DNA of 64,000 nucleotides, from contig NZ_WHJG01000014.1 in NCBI RefSeq assembly GCF_011682175.1, forward strand, positions 62,001 through 126,000. Direction: 5' to 3'. Each line of letters opens with the position of its first letter. The first letter of the stretch is position 1. Of this stretch, positions 37,803 through 46,305 are shown in pieces. Source of the stretch: Massilia frigida (GTDB lineage Bacteria; Pseudomonadota; Gammaproteobacteria; Burkholderiales; Burkholderiaceae_D). Under the pieces are notes generated by a model. It had not been told where the DNA came from, did no database searches, and was given only the letters and a program-made list of their open reading frames with translations. The translations under genes and the position numbers were made by a program.

Positions 37803-39125
37803 ATGACCCAGACCGAATTTTTGATTCTCGCCGCGCTGGCGGTCATTGTCATTGTCTTGCAGGCCTTGCTGCTGCTGCGCGCGCGCGGGGCCGGTAACGG
37901 GGGCGCGCAGCTCGAACGGCTGGAGCGCGAACTGCGTCTGGAACTGCAGGCCGGCGCGCAAGGCACGCGCCAGGACATCGGCGCTACGCTGGCGCAGTAC
38001 CACGGCGCCACCGTTCAGCAGCTCGACAGCATGCGCCAGCAAATTCACATGGCCAGCGTCAGTGTGCGCGAAGAGCAGTCGGCCACGCTCAAGCGCTTTG
38101 CCGACACCATGCACCAGACCCTGTCGGCGCTGACTGAGTCGAACGCCCAGCGCATGCTGGAAGTGCGCTCGACCCTGGAAGCGAAAATCCGCGACCTGCA
38201 GAACGACAACGGTGCGCGCCTGGAAGAGATGCGCAAGACGGTTGACGAAAAGCTGCACGCCACCCTGGAGACGCGCTTGTCCGAATCGTTCCGCCAGGTG
38301 TCGGAACGTCTGGAGCGGGTGCACCAGGGGTTGGGCGAGATGCAACAGCTGGCCATCGGCGTGGGGGACCTGAAACGCGTGCTCACGAACGTGAAGACGC
38401 GCGGCACCTGGGGCGAAGTGCAGCTTGAAATGCTGCTCGAACAGGTGCTGACGGTGGACCAGTATGCCAAGAATGTCGAGACCATTCCTGGCAGCGGGGC
38501 GCGGGTCGAGTTTGCGATCAAGCTGCCCGGCCATGTGGAGGGTGGCACGCCGGTGTGGATGCCGATCGACGCCAAGTTCCCCAAGGAGCAGTACGAACGC
38601 CTGCTCGACGCGGCCGACCGGGCCGACGCCGACGGCGTGGCGCTGTCCGGGCGTGAGCTCGAACGCGCCGTGCGGCTGGAAGCGAAGACAATCTGCGACA
38701 AGTACGTTTCGCCGCCGCTGACCACCGATTTTGCGATCCTGTTCCTGCCGACCGAGGGGCTTTATGCGGAGGTCATGCGCAGGCCGGGCCTGGCCGATGA
38801 TCTGCAGCGCACCTTGCGCGTGTCGATTGCGGGACCGTCGACCCTGTCGGCGATTCTGAACAGTTTGCAGATGGGATTCCGTACCTTGGCGCTGGAAAAG
38901 CGCTCGTCCGAAGTGTGGCAGGTGCTGGGGGCGGTGAAGACGGAATTTACCAAGTTTGGCGATGTGCTTACGCAGACCAAGCTGACCCTAGAAAAGGCGG
39001 CCAAGAATATCGAGAGCGCGGAAGTACGCAGCCGGCAGATGGCGCGCAAGCTCAAGTCGGTGGAGGCGTTGCCGAGCGAGGCGGCGCAGCTGATGATGGG
39101 GCCTGATATTGACAGTGACGCGTAA
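37803..39125 (+). CDS. rmuC: DNA recombination protein RmuC
   Basis: A 440-residue protein. It has a single N-terminal membrane helix (FLILAALAVIVIVLQALLLL), a long coiled coil (about 35-190), then the RmuC nuclease-like core with GVGDLKRVLTNVKTRGTWGEVQL, DAKFPKEQYERL, LPTEGLYAEV and GPSTLSAILNSLQMGFR. RmuC limits rearrangements at inverted repeats and is thought to be a PD-(D/E)XK-type nuclease. The gene is followed by a long repeat-rich tract. Confidence 0.94.
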   Translation: MTQTEFLILAALAVIVIVLQALLLLRARGAGNGGAQLERLERELRLELQAGAQGTRQDIGATLAQYHGATVQQLDSMRQQIHMASVSVREEQSATLKRFADTMHQTLSALTESNAQRMLEVRSTLEAKIRDLQNDNGARLEEMRKTVDEKLHATLETRLSESFRQVSERLERVHQGLGEMQQLAIGVGDLKRVLTNVKTRGTWGEVQLEMLLEQVLTVDQYAKNVETIPGSGARVEFAIKLPGHVEGGTPVWMPIDAKFPKEQYERLLDAADRADADGVALSGRELERAVRLEAKTICDKYVSPPLTTDFAILFLPTEGLYAEVMRRPGLADDLQRTLRVSIAGPSTLSAILNSLQMGFRTLALEKRSSEVWQVLGAVKTEFTKFGDVLTQTKLTLEKAAKNIESAEVRSRQMARKLKSVEALPSEAAQLMMGPDIDSDA

Positions 39126-39128
39126 GGT

Positions 39129-39202
39129 GCAAACGTAAGCGCAAAGGTAAGCGCAAGCGCAAAGGTAAGCGCAAAGGAAAGCGCAAACGTAAGCGCAAGC
39201 GC
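39129..39202 (+). repeat. Direct repeat of a 12-nt unit
   Basis: Five 12-nt copies of GCAAANGTAAGC (one with an A for T change) with two 6-nt half units GCAAGC, directly after rmuC. The unit is in phase throughout. It codes for nothing convincing. Confidence 0.75.
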
Positions 39203-39213
39203 TACATGTAAAA

Positions 39214-39296
39214 CCGTCGTTCCCGCGCAGGCGGGAACCCAAGCCCTGCCGGCGACTCGACGGTGCTTTGGATTCCCGCCTGCGCGGGAATGACGG
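39214..39296. repeat. REP-like inverted repeat pair
   Basis: Two 29-nt inverted arms (39214-39242 and 39268-39296; 26 of 29 positions pair) are separated by 25 nt. Each arm is itself a palindrome around TTCCCGC/GCGGGAA. The CCGTCGTTCCCGC core recurs at 61644-61656. It may act as a transcription end for rmuC and for the PEP-CTERM gene read from the other side. Confidence 0.75.
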
Positions 39297-39321
39297 TATT
39301 GGGGCTAGCGGGTTGACGGAT

Positions 39322-39537
39322 GCTACAGCGGCGACGAAGGCTACAGCGACGAGAAAGGCTACAGCGGCGACACAGGCTAAAGCAGCGACGAAGGCTAAAG
39401 CAGCGACGAAGGCTACAGCAGCGACGAAGGCTACAGCAGCGACGAAGGCTACAGCAGCGACAAAGGCTACAGCAGCGACAAAGGCTACAGCAGCGACAAA
39501 GGCTACAGCGGCGACGAAGGCTACAGCGGCGACAACG
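39322..39537. repeat. Minisatellite, 12 units of 18 nt
   Basis: Twelve head-to-tail copies of an 18-nt unit with consensus GCTACAGCAGCGACGAAG. Copies 4-5 carry GCTAAAG and copies 8-10 carry GACAAAG, suggesting local homogenisation. The last unit (39520-39537) overlaps the stop and final codons of the minus-strand PEP-CTERM gene. There are no unique spacers, so it is not a CRISPR array. Confidence 0.9.
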
Positions 39538-40399
39538 TCCTGCGGCGCCGCCGCGCGGCGGCCAGCACCGCAGCCAGCCCAAATCCCATCATCATCCATT
39601 GTTCCGGCTCGGGCACTGGCACCGCGGGCAGGTTAGTGTCGGGGACGGGCGTGAGGTCGATGCCGGTAGTCGGCCCATCCCTGAACGGCGGCCCGAAGCC
39701 ACCAGGCCCGATCGGCGGGACCGGAACCCCTCCCTGGTAGGCAATCAGTCCCGGCGGCGTGCTCGATGCGTGCTCCGGGACCGGAAATTTGGGTTCGGCG
39801 CTGGTGCCGCGCAGCGCGAGCGCCAGTTCGCTCTCCGCTGCCGGCGGCTGTTCCGATAGCGACATCGATGAACCGGGACCGCCCGCCGTGCGGGGTCTGG
39901 ACGGCCTGCTGGTGCCCAGGCGATGGATGCGGCTCACGTTGCGGCACACGGTCGGCACCAGGATGCAGTGATCGCCTTCGCAGTACACCAGGCCCGCCTG
40001 TTTGGTCTTGGTGCTCCAGCCGGCGCGCGAGACGCTCCCGCACACCGTGCCAGCGCCGAAATGCATGTCGCGGATCTTCGATTCGTAGTAGTTCTGGCCC
40101 TTGATCGAGTCGCGCCCGATGGTCACGAATTCGTCGAAATTGCGGTCCGCCATGCGCTCCTTCAGGCGCGCACGCACCTGCGGCGGAATGTCGCGGTAAC
40201 GGTCCACTGCCGCCACCACATCACCCATGAAGGGGTTCACGCCGGGGTGGTCCCAGTTGCACTTTTCGATGCGGGCGCTGGACGCCGCCTTGACCGGGTT
40301 CGCCGCCAGCATCAGCGCCGCACCCAGCATCAACACGCAAGCCCGCACAGCGCTCGGGACCTTGTGACTTGCAACTGTAAAGCTGCTTGCGGGCATCAT
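39521..40399 (-). CDS. MHFG-type PEP-CTERM surface protein
   Basis: A 292-residue exported protein. It has a signal peptide (VRACVLMLGAALMLAANPVKA), a Cys-containing domain with RDMHFGAGTVCGSVSRAGW, VYCEGDHCILVPTVCRNVSRI, then a Pro-rich low-complexity region (about 165-265) and a PEP-CTERM sorting signal: VPEP, a membrane helix (MMMGFGLAAVLAAA) and an Arg cluster. The DMHFG segment fits the MHFG family of PEP-CTERM proteins. Exosortase/EpsH should process it, but none is in the window. Its last codons (TLSPL and the stop) lie inside the 18-nt minisatellite. Confidence 0.85.
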   Translation of the reverse strand: MMPASSFTVASHKVPSAVRACVLMLGAALMLAANPVKAASSARIEKCNWDHPGVNPFMGDVVAAVDRYRDIPPQVRARLKERMADRNFDEFVTIGRDSIKGQNYYESKIRDMHFGAGTVCGSVSRAGWSTKTKQAGLVYCEGDHCILVPTVCRNVSRIHRLGTSRPSRPRTAGGPGSSMSLSEQPPAAESELALALRGTSAEPKFPVPEHASSTPPGLIAYQGGVPVPPIGPGGFGPPFRDGPTTGIDLTPVPDTNLPAVPVPEPEQWMMMGFGLAAVLAAARRRRRTLSPL

Positions 40400-40819
40400 G
40401 ATCTCTGACCAAATTGGTTAGGTAGAGATTGATATTAGCAAGTGAGCCAGTCCGTTCTCTCATAAAACCTAACGATCAGGGTGATAGTAAATTACTATCA
40501 ATGATGCTTTTAAAGCATTCCTCCTATGAGAACTCCGTAGAAAATGCAGCAATAAATAGACAAGCTAGGGCAAAATGGAGTGAATAAAAAACAACGATAT
40601 TGCCATAAAAATCACAATTGAATGGATTTCAAAGATGATTTTCATATCATTACTGATGTTTTATACCTCATTGCATAACGTGAGTTGAAGGAAATGTGTG
40701 ACTATTTATGAGACCTTGAAACATTGCTCCTTACTTCCGCAGCCCTGGAATACAGTGGCCAGGCACGCGTGAACCAGCCATGTCACGCCCAGGCGTAACG
40801 CGCGCCGGCCTGTCACTAC
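40400..40819. other. AT-rich gap between two PEP-CTERM genes with paired dyads
   Basis: 420 nt, much AT-richer than the window. It contains two adjacent perfect palindromes: 9-1-9 (TGATAGTAA A TTACTATCA, 40482-40500) and 7-1-7 (ATGCTTT T AAAGCAT, 40504-40518), about 83-120 nt upstream of the MHFG PEP-CTERM start. They could be operator sites or a bidirectional terminator. The rest shows no gene. Confidence 0.55.
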
Positions 40820-41554
40820 CTAACGTGCACGTTGCCTCCGCCGGCGCAGGGCAACAACACTCAACCCGGCAAGTAACATACCGTAGGTGGCCGGTTCCGG
40901 AACCGGAGTTGCGAAAGTAAGCGCATAGGTATTAAAGTAAATATATCCCCCTTTTAGGGGGCTATTGGCAATGTCGACGGTGAAATCTTGGCTCAGCGCC
41001 CCTGACCTAATTTCAAACTTCTGGTCAACCTCCTGACCATTCCAAGGCCTGCCTTCGATCCAAGCTATGGCGTCAGTACCTTCGCTACTGGTTCCGCTGA
41101 TATCGAGCATCGCCGTGCCCGTCACCCGGATCAGGGTGTCCGGCGTAAGATTGTAATAAAGTAACGATCTTCTGCCGCGCGAATTTAACATATCATAATC
41201 GCGTACGCCTTCCATCGTCCATATTTGAGCATTGGCGCCCAGCGTCGTCGGGGTCGACCATGCAGATGTTCCACCGTACGAAACACCAATTGCAGTGGAA
41301 CCGGGACTGTAGGTATCCTGGGCCAAATCGTTGCTGTAATTGCCATCATTCGACTGGTACCGACTGTGTGAATCGTATTTCGTGGTGTCAAACTGTACGG
41401 ACGGCGTGATGTTGTCGTTGGGGTTCAGGTCAATCAATTCGATCTTCATGTTGCTGATCTGTGAGACGACTTTGTTACGTCCCGCCGCGTCAGCCGAAGG
41501 CGATGAAGCCAGCGCTGCAAGCAACAATGCCGCCGTAACATGGGATATGGACAT
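40820..41554 (-). CDS. PEP-CTERM sorting domain protein
   Basis: A 244-residue exported protein with an N-terminal signal peptide (HVTAALLLAALASSPSADA), a Ser/Thr/Asn-rich beta-type body with no recognised domain, and a C-terminal PEP-CTERM tail: VPEPATYGMLLAGLSVVALRRRRQ. AAGGA lies close to the start. GC content is visibly lower than in the flanking genes, a common sign in accessory extracellular proteins. It is expected to be sorted and cleaved by an exosortase encoded elsewhere. A promoter lies at 41599-41628. Confidence 0.85.
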   Translation of the reverse strand: MSISHVTAALLLAALASSPSADAAGRNKVVSQISNMKIELIDLNPNDNITPSVQFDTTKYDSHSRYQSNDGNYSNDLAQDTYSPGSTAIGVSYGGTSAWSTPTTLGANAQIWTMEGVRDYDMLNSRGRRSLLYYNLTPDTLIRVTGTAMLDISGTSSEGTDAIAWIEGRPWNGQEVDQKFEIRSGALSQDFTVDIANSPLKGGYIYFNTYALTFATPVPEPATYGMLLAGLSVVALRRRRQRAR

Positions 41555-41598
41555 GTTTTTCCTTTGGATGAGTGAAGAGTCAATAGTTGGTGCACGAT

Positions 41599-41628
41599 AT
41601 TATATATGCAAAAATGCTAAAAAGTCAA
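41599..41628 (-). promoter_or_regulatory. Promoter of the PEP-CTERM gene
   Basis: Minus-strand TTGACT (41623-41628), an 18-nt spacer and perfect TATAAT (41599-41604) lie about 45 nt before ATG 41554. The rest of the 311-nt gap to moeA (41629-41865) is unremarkable and shows no gene. Confidence 0.65.
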
Positions 41629-41865
41629 TATAGTCTTGCTTCGTGGAGACAATTCCTGGCGCTGGTAATAAAAAATATCAATGAAAAATTGTGTAAGCGT
41701 CATCCCATTACGTCTTGAGCGCGCAGCCGATTCAATCGAATGGTGTCACACCCCTGGGAAGCGGGATGTTGCTTAAGCCGACGGTAGCGATCCATCGAGG
41801 ACGTGCGTGGAAAGCATTTTCGCCATGCCGTACAGGATGAGCGGCACTAGGACGAGTTGCATTTT

Positions 41866-43149
41866 TCAAATCAAGCCATCGAACAACATGATGTCGACCA
41901 GATCGCCCGCCTCGACGTTGCCTTGCTCATCATGCAAGATCACCATGCAGTTCGCCTCGCTCATCGAACGCAGGATGCCGGAGCCTTGCGAGCCGGTGAT
42001 GCGCACGCTTTGCAGGCCCTCGTCATCGCGTTCGAGGATGCCGCGTTGGTACTCGGTGCGGCCCGGTTTTTTGCGGATGGCGCCGGCCGAACGTACTTTG
42101 AGCATCGGCAGCGGCGCATCGGCGCCCATCATGCGCAGCAGCGCGTCGCGTGCGAAGAAGTAGAACGACACCATTACGGCGACCGGATTGCCGGGAAGGC
42201 CAAACAGGAAGGCGCTGTGGCCGTGCGAGGCGATGCGGCCGAACGCCAGCGGCCGGCCCGGGCGCATGCCGATCTTCCAGAAGCTCACGTCGCCCAGTTT
42301 GGCCATGATCTGGCGCGTGTAGTCGGCCGCGCCGACCGACACGCCGCCCGAGGTGACGATGGCGTCCACGTTTTCGCAGGCGTGGCGCAGCGCGTCTTCC
42401 AGCGCTTGCGGATCGTCGCGCACGACGCCCATGTCGACGATCTCGCAACCTAAGCGCGTGAGCATGCCGTGCAGGGTGTAGCGGTTGCTGTCGTAGACGC
42501 AGCCGGCGTCGAGCGGCTGGCCGATCGAGCGCAGTTCGTCGCCGGTGGAAAAGAATGCCACGCGCAGGCGCCGCGCCACCGGCACCGTGGCAATGCCGAG
42601 GGAGGCCAGCAGCCCCAGGTCGGCCGGGCGGATGACTTTCCCCTTGCGCAGGGCGGCGCTGCCGGCCATCAGGTCTTCGCCCGCAAAACGGCGGTTGTCG
42701 CCGCTGCGGATCACATTGGGCGCGATGGTGATGCTGTCCTCGCCGATTGCCGCGACCAGTTCCTGCGGGACCACGCTGTCGCAGCCGGCCGGCATGACGC
42801 CGCCGGTCATGATGCGCACGCATTCGCCGCTGCCCGCAACCACCCCGGACGGGCGCCCCGCGAACACGGTGCCTACCACCGCCAGGGTGACCGGGCTATC
42901 GCCGGACAGGTCGGCGCCGCGCAGGGCGTAGCCGTCCATGGCCGAATTGTCATGCGCCGGCACGCTGATCGGCGAGATGATGTCCGCGCCCAGCACCCGG
43001 TCCAGCGCCGCCAGCAGCGCTACCTGTTCGATGGCGCCGACCGGCTCGATGAAGTCGCGGATGACGCGCTGCGCGTCGCGCACGGGCAGCGCATCGGGGT
43101 CGTAGGCGGACAAACAGCTGGTGATGTCGTTCAGGGTTGGCGTGGTCAT
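41866..43149 (-). CDS. moeA: Molybdopterin molybdenumtransferase
   Basis: A 427-residue enzyme inserting molybdate into adenylated molybdopterin. I start at ATG 43149; the upstream open frame overlaps mobA and is not coding. MoeA marks: PAHDNSAMDGYALR, RIMTGGVMPAGCDSVVP, FSTGDEL, and VTSGGVSVGAADY with the later FGLPGNPVAVMVSF. The C-terminal domain IV (about 345-427) is present. It is 19 nt downstream of mobA in the series moaA-mobA-moeA. Confidence 0.95.
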   Translation of the reverse strand: MTTPTLNDITSCLSAYDPDALPVRDAQRVIRDFIEPVGAIEQVALLAALDRVLGADIISPISVPAHDNSAMDGYALRGADLSGDSPVTLAVVGTVFAGRPSGVVAGSGECVRIMTGGVMPAGCDSVVPQELVAAIGEDSITIAPNVIRSGDNRRFAGEDLMAGSAALRKGKVIRPADLGLLASLGIATVPVARRLRVAFFSTGDELRSIGQPLDAGCVYDSNRYTLHGMLTRLGCEIVDMGVVRDDPQALEDALRHACENVDAIVTSGGVSVGAADYTRQIMAKLGDVSFWKIGMRPGRPLAFGRIASHGHSAFLFGLPGNPVAVMVSFYFFARDALLRMMGADAPLPMLKVRSAGAIRKKPGRTEYQRGILERDDEGLQSVRITGSQGSGILRSMSEANCMVILHDEQGNVEAGDLVDIMLFDGLI

Positions 43150-43168
43150 GGTGTGCTTGGGTGAGGGA

Positions 43169-43780
43169 TTATTCAGGTTCGCACTGGCGCAGTTCGTCCA
43201 GCGTGTTGATGTTGCGGAAGGCGCTGGCATCGTCGAAGCGCACGCGCACCACCCTGATGCCGCCGTACCAGCCATCCATGCGGCGTCCGCCGCCGGCAAG
43301 GTAGGCTTGCAGCCGGGGCAGGGCGCTGGTCCGGACCAGGGCGAACACGGGCTGCGGCTGGATGCGCGGCACGCCATCCGCGCCAGCTTCTTCGGTTTCG
43401 GCCAGCGCCAGGTCGGCGCCGCCGGCGTCGAGTGCCTGGCGCAGGCGCGCTACCAGGTCGGGCGGCAGGAATGGCGAGTCGCATGGCGCCGTGACCAGCA
43501 GCGGCGTGGCGCAGCGGGCCATGCCGGTGGCCAGCCCGGCCAGCGGACCCTCGAAACCGGTCAGCTGGTCGGGCCACACCGGCACGCCGAAAGCGGCGTA
43601 GACGTTGAGGTTCTGGTTGGCGTTGATGGCCAGCGTGCCGACCTGCGGCGCCAGGCGCCGCATCACATGCTCGGCCATGCTGGCGCCGCGAAAGGGCTGC
43701 AAGCCCTTGTCGACGTGGCCCATGCGGGTGCCACGCCCTCCGGCCAGAATCAGGCCGGTCATATCGTCAAGTAGTGTCAT
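43169..43780 (-). CDS. mobA: Molybdenum cofactor guanylyltransferase
   Basis: A 203-residue nucleotidyltransferase that links GMP to the molybdenum cofactor, forming bis-MGD for DMSO-reductase-type enzymes. It shows GLILAGGRGTRMGHVDKGLQPF, INANQNLN, APCDSPFLPPDLV and a C-terminal NINTLDEL. The start ATG 43780 abuts the moaA stop; an inner ATG at 43762 is a possible alternative. The gene lies between moaA and moeA. Confidence 0.93.
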   Translation of the reverse strand: MTLLDDMTGLILAGGRGTRMGHVDKGLQPFRGASMAEHVMRRLAPQVGTLAINANQNLNVYAAFGVPVWPDQLTGFEGPLAGLATGMARCATPLLVTAPCDSPFLPPDLVARLRQALDAGGADLALAETEEAGADGVPRIQPQPVFALVRTSALPRLQAYLAGGGRRMDGWYGGIRVVRVRFDDASAFRNINTLDELRQCEPE

Positions 43781-44890
43781 TTAACCGCCGATGTACGACA
43801 TTTCGACGCGTTTTCCGCCTCTTTCAATGCCGCTGGTGTTGATGGTACGGGTTTCGGAATAGCGGTCGGCGCGCACCTGCCACAGCGCGCCGATGGCGGC
43901 CGAGATTTCGGCGTCGGCGCGGCCTTCGCGTAGCAGGGCGCGCAGGTCGTGGCCACGGGTGGCGAACAGGCAGGTGTACAGCTTGCCCTCGGTCGACAGG
44001 CGCGCGCGCGAGCAATCCTTGCAGAAGGCCTGGGTGACGCTGGAGATCAGGCCGATCTCGCCGCCGCCGTCGGCATAGCGCCAGCGCGCCGCAGTTTCGC
44101 CGCTGTAGTTCGCTTGCAGCGGCACCAAAGGCATCTCGGCCGAGATGCGGCGCGCCACTTCCGCCGAGGGGATCACTTCGGCCAGGTTCCAGCCGTTGGA
44201 CGCTCCTACGTCCATGTATTCGATGAAGCGCAGGATGTACGGGCTGCCCTTGAAGTGGCGCGCCATGGGCACGATTTCCTGGTCGTTCATGCCGGCCTTG
44301 ACGACCATATTGATCTTGACCGGTCCCAGGCCCACGGCGTGGGCGCGATCGATCCCGGCCAGCACGTCGGCCACCGCGAAGTCGACATCGTTCATGCGCT
44401 TGAAGGTGGCATCGTCGAGCGAATCGAGCGACACCGTGACCCGGTTCAGGCCCGCATCTTTCAGGGACTGCGCTTTTTTCGCCAGCAGCGAGCCGTTGGT
44501 GGTGAGGGTGATGTCGAGCGGGCGGCCGCTTGGGGTGCGCAGGGCGCTGAGCATGCCGACCAGGCGTTCCAGGTTCTTGCGCAGCAGCGGCTCGCCCCCG
44601 GTCAGGCGCAGCTTTTCCACCCCGTGGGCGACGAACAGGGTCGCGATGCGGGTGATTTCCTCGAACGAGAGCAGCGAGGCATGCGGCAGGTAGGCGTAGT
44701 CCTTGTCGAACACCTCCTTGGGCATGCAGTACACGCAGCGGAAATTGCAGCGGTCGGTGACGGAAATGCGCAGGTCGTGCAGCGGCCGCCCGAGCGCGTC
44801 GGCCAGGAGGCCGGTGGGCGCATCGAGCCGCGCGGGGATTGCCGGCGGCGGCGCGCGGCCGTCGCTGAGCATGATAATTTTTTCAGCCAT
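43781..44890 (-). CDS. moaA: GTP 3',8-cyclase (MoaA)
   Basis: A 369-residue radical-SAM enzyme starting Moco synthesis by converting GTP to cyclic 3',8-dihydro-GTP. Both iron-sulfur clusters are represented: the N-terminal CNFRCVYC and the C-terminal CKDC with a later Cys in [17 protein letters not shown] and TTNGSLL are typical. A hydrophilic N-terminal extension of about 20 residues precedes the core. I start at ATG 44890; that ATG overlaps the chrA stop region by 8 nt, so the two are coupled. Confidence 0.96.
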   Translation of the reverse strand: MAEKIIMLSDGRAPPPAIPARLDAPTGLLADALGRPLHDLRISVTDRCNFRCVYCMPKEVFDKDYAYLPHASLLSFEEITRIATLFVAHGVEKLRLTGGEPLLRKNLERLVGMLSALRTPSGRPLDITLTTNGSLLAKKAQSLKDAGLNRVTVSLDSLDDATFKRMNDVDFAVADVLAGIDRAHAVGLGPVKINMVVKAGMNDQEIVPMARHFKGSPYILRFIEYMDVGASNGWNLAEVIPSAEVARRISAEMPLVPLQANYSGETAARWRYADGGGEIGLISSVTQAFCKDCSRARLSTEGKLYTCLFATRGHDLRALLREGRADAEISAAIGALWQVRADRYSETRTINTSGIERGGKRVEMSYIGG

Positions 44891-46217
44891 GCCGATACGA
44901 TAGCACGAGGCCCGCGGCGGCACAGGCGGCGAGCAGTTTGATGGTCCCCACCTTGAAGCGGAACAGGGCCACGCAGGCGGCCGCGCTGATGGCAAGTGCC
45001 GCGATATCGATCCCTCCGCCACGCATGAACACGTGCTGGCCGAAGAACAGCGCCAGGCTGACGATCACGCCCACTACCGCCGCCGAAATGGCGGTCAGCG
45101 GCGCCGTCATGCGCACATTGTCGCGCGTCGCTTCCACCAGCGGGCCGCCGGCCAGGATGAACATGAACGAGGGCAGGAAGGTGAAGAAGGTGGCCACGCA
45201 GGCGCCGGCCACACCGGCCAGCAGCACGCCGCCCGGGCCAAAGATGGCGTGGCTCCAGGCGCCCACGAAGCCGACAAAGGCGACGATCATGATCAGCGGG
45301 CCGGGCGTGGTTTCGCCCAGCGCCAGGCCATCGATCATCTGGGACGCGGTCAGCCATTGATAGTGCTCGACGCCGCCCTGGTAGACATAGGGCAGCACGG
45401 CGTAGGCGCCGCCGAAGGTCATCAGCGCGGCCTTGGTGAAGAACCAGCCCATCTGCGCCAGCGCGCCCGCCGCCCCGTAGCGCCACGCCAGCAGCAGCCA
45501 CACGCCGGCGCCCAGGGCCAGGCCGCCAAGGGCTACCCGCGCCAGGCGCGGCCAGGTGAAGCGGGCATGCGCGGGCGTGGGGGTGTCATCGTCGATGAGC
45601 GCGGGGCCGTACGAGGCGCGGCTGTCCGGCTGCTGGCCGCCGACCTGGAACTGGGCCGGCAGCACACGGGCGCCGACGAAGCCGATGGTGGCCGCCGCCA
45701 GCACGATCAGCGGGAACGGCACTTCGGCCAGCGCGATGGCGAGGAAGGCGGCGAAGGCAATCGCCAGCAGGATGCGGTTTTTCAGCGTGCGCGAGCCGAT
45801 GCGCCAGGCGGCGGCCAGCACCACGGCCACCACCGCCGGCTTGATCCCGTACAGGATGCCGGCGACCACGGGCAGGGTGCCGTACGCCATGTAGATCCAC
45901 GACAGCACGATCAGGATCAGCAGCGAGGGCAGGAAGAACAGCAGTCCGGCCAGGATGCCGCCTCGGGTCTTGTGCATCAGCCAGCCGATGTAGATGGCGA
46001 GCTGGGTCGCTTCGGGGCCGGGGAGCAGCATGCAGTAGTTGAGCGCGTGCAGGAAGCGCTGTTCGGAAATCCAGCGGCGCCGCTCGACCAGTTCGGTGTG
46101 CATCAGCGCGATCTGGCCGGCCGGGCCGCCAAAGCTGATGAAGCCGAGCTTGAGCCAGTACCAGAACGCCATGCGCAGGGTGACGGGAGCGGGAGGGAGA
46201 TCGGCCGGAAGGGTCAT
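44883..46217 (-). CDS. chrA: Chromate transporter ChrA (two-domain)
   Basis: A 444-residue inner-membrane protein with duplicated CHR domains. Each half holds the CHR signature: [12 protein letters not shown] with [16 protein letters not shown] in the first, [13 protein letters not shown] with [14 protein letters not shown] in the second. It would export chromate, driven by the proton gradient, and gives chromate resistance in relatives. A charged cytoplasmic linker joins the halves. The 3' end overlaps moaA by 8 nt, an unusual coupling of metal export to Moco synthesis. Confidence 0.94.
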   Translation of the reverse strand: MTLPADLPPAPVTLRMAFWYWLKLGFISFGGPAGQIALMHTELVERRRWISEQRFLHALNYCMLLPGPEATQLAIYIGWLMHKTRGGILAGLLFFLPSLLILIVLSWIYMAYGTLPVVAGILYGIKPAVVAVVLAAAWRIGSRTLKNRILLAIAFAAFLAIALAEVPFPLIVLAAATIGFVGARVLPAQFQVGGQQPDSRASYGPALIDDDTPTPAHARFTWPRLARVALGGLALGAGVWLLLAWRYGAAGALAQMGWFFTKAALMTFGGAYAVLPYVYQGGVEHYQWLTASQMIDGLALGETTPGPLIMIVAFVGFVGAWSHAIFGPGGVLLAGVAGACVATFFTFLPSFMFILAGGPLVEATRDNVRMTAPLTAISAAVVGVIVSLALFFGQHVFMRGGGIDIAALAISAAACVALFRFKVGTIKLLAACAAAGLVLSYRHG

Positions 46218-46259
46218 CGTTGACTCAGGTTCAAGGTAAATACGCTGTTTTTTTCACGT

Positions 46260-46293
46260 AAAAAAAGGGGAAGCCTCAGCTTCCCCTTTTTTT
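46260..46293. terminator. Bidirectional terminator, rne/chrA
   Basis: A-run, GGGGAAGC, a 4-nt loop CTCA, GCTTCCCC, T-run: a symmetric 8-bp stem bordered by A and T tracts. It ends rne on the minus strand and separates it from chrA. Confidence 0.9.
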
Positions 46294-46305
46294 GTTGCGC
46301 CTTGA

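Noticed and set aside
39322-39537. CRISPR array
   Set aside because: Units are directly contiguous without spacers, the unit is 18 nt and no cas genes are present.
39268-39636. A plus-strand frame of KATAAT repeats resembling a histone-H1-like protein
   Set aside because: It begins inside the REP-like repeat and simply reads the 18-nt array. No ribosome site exists, and the opposite strand carries the PEP-CTERM gene end.
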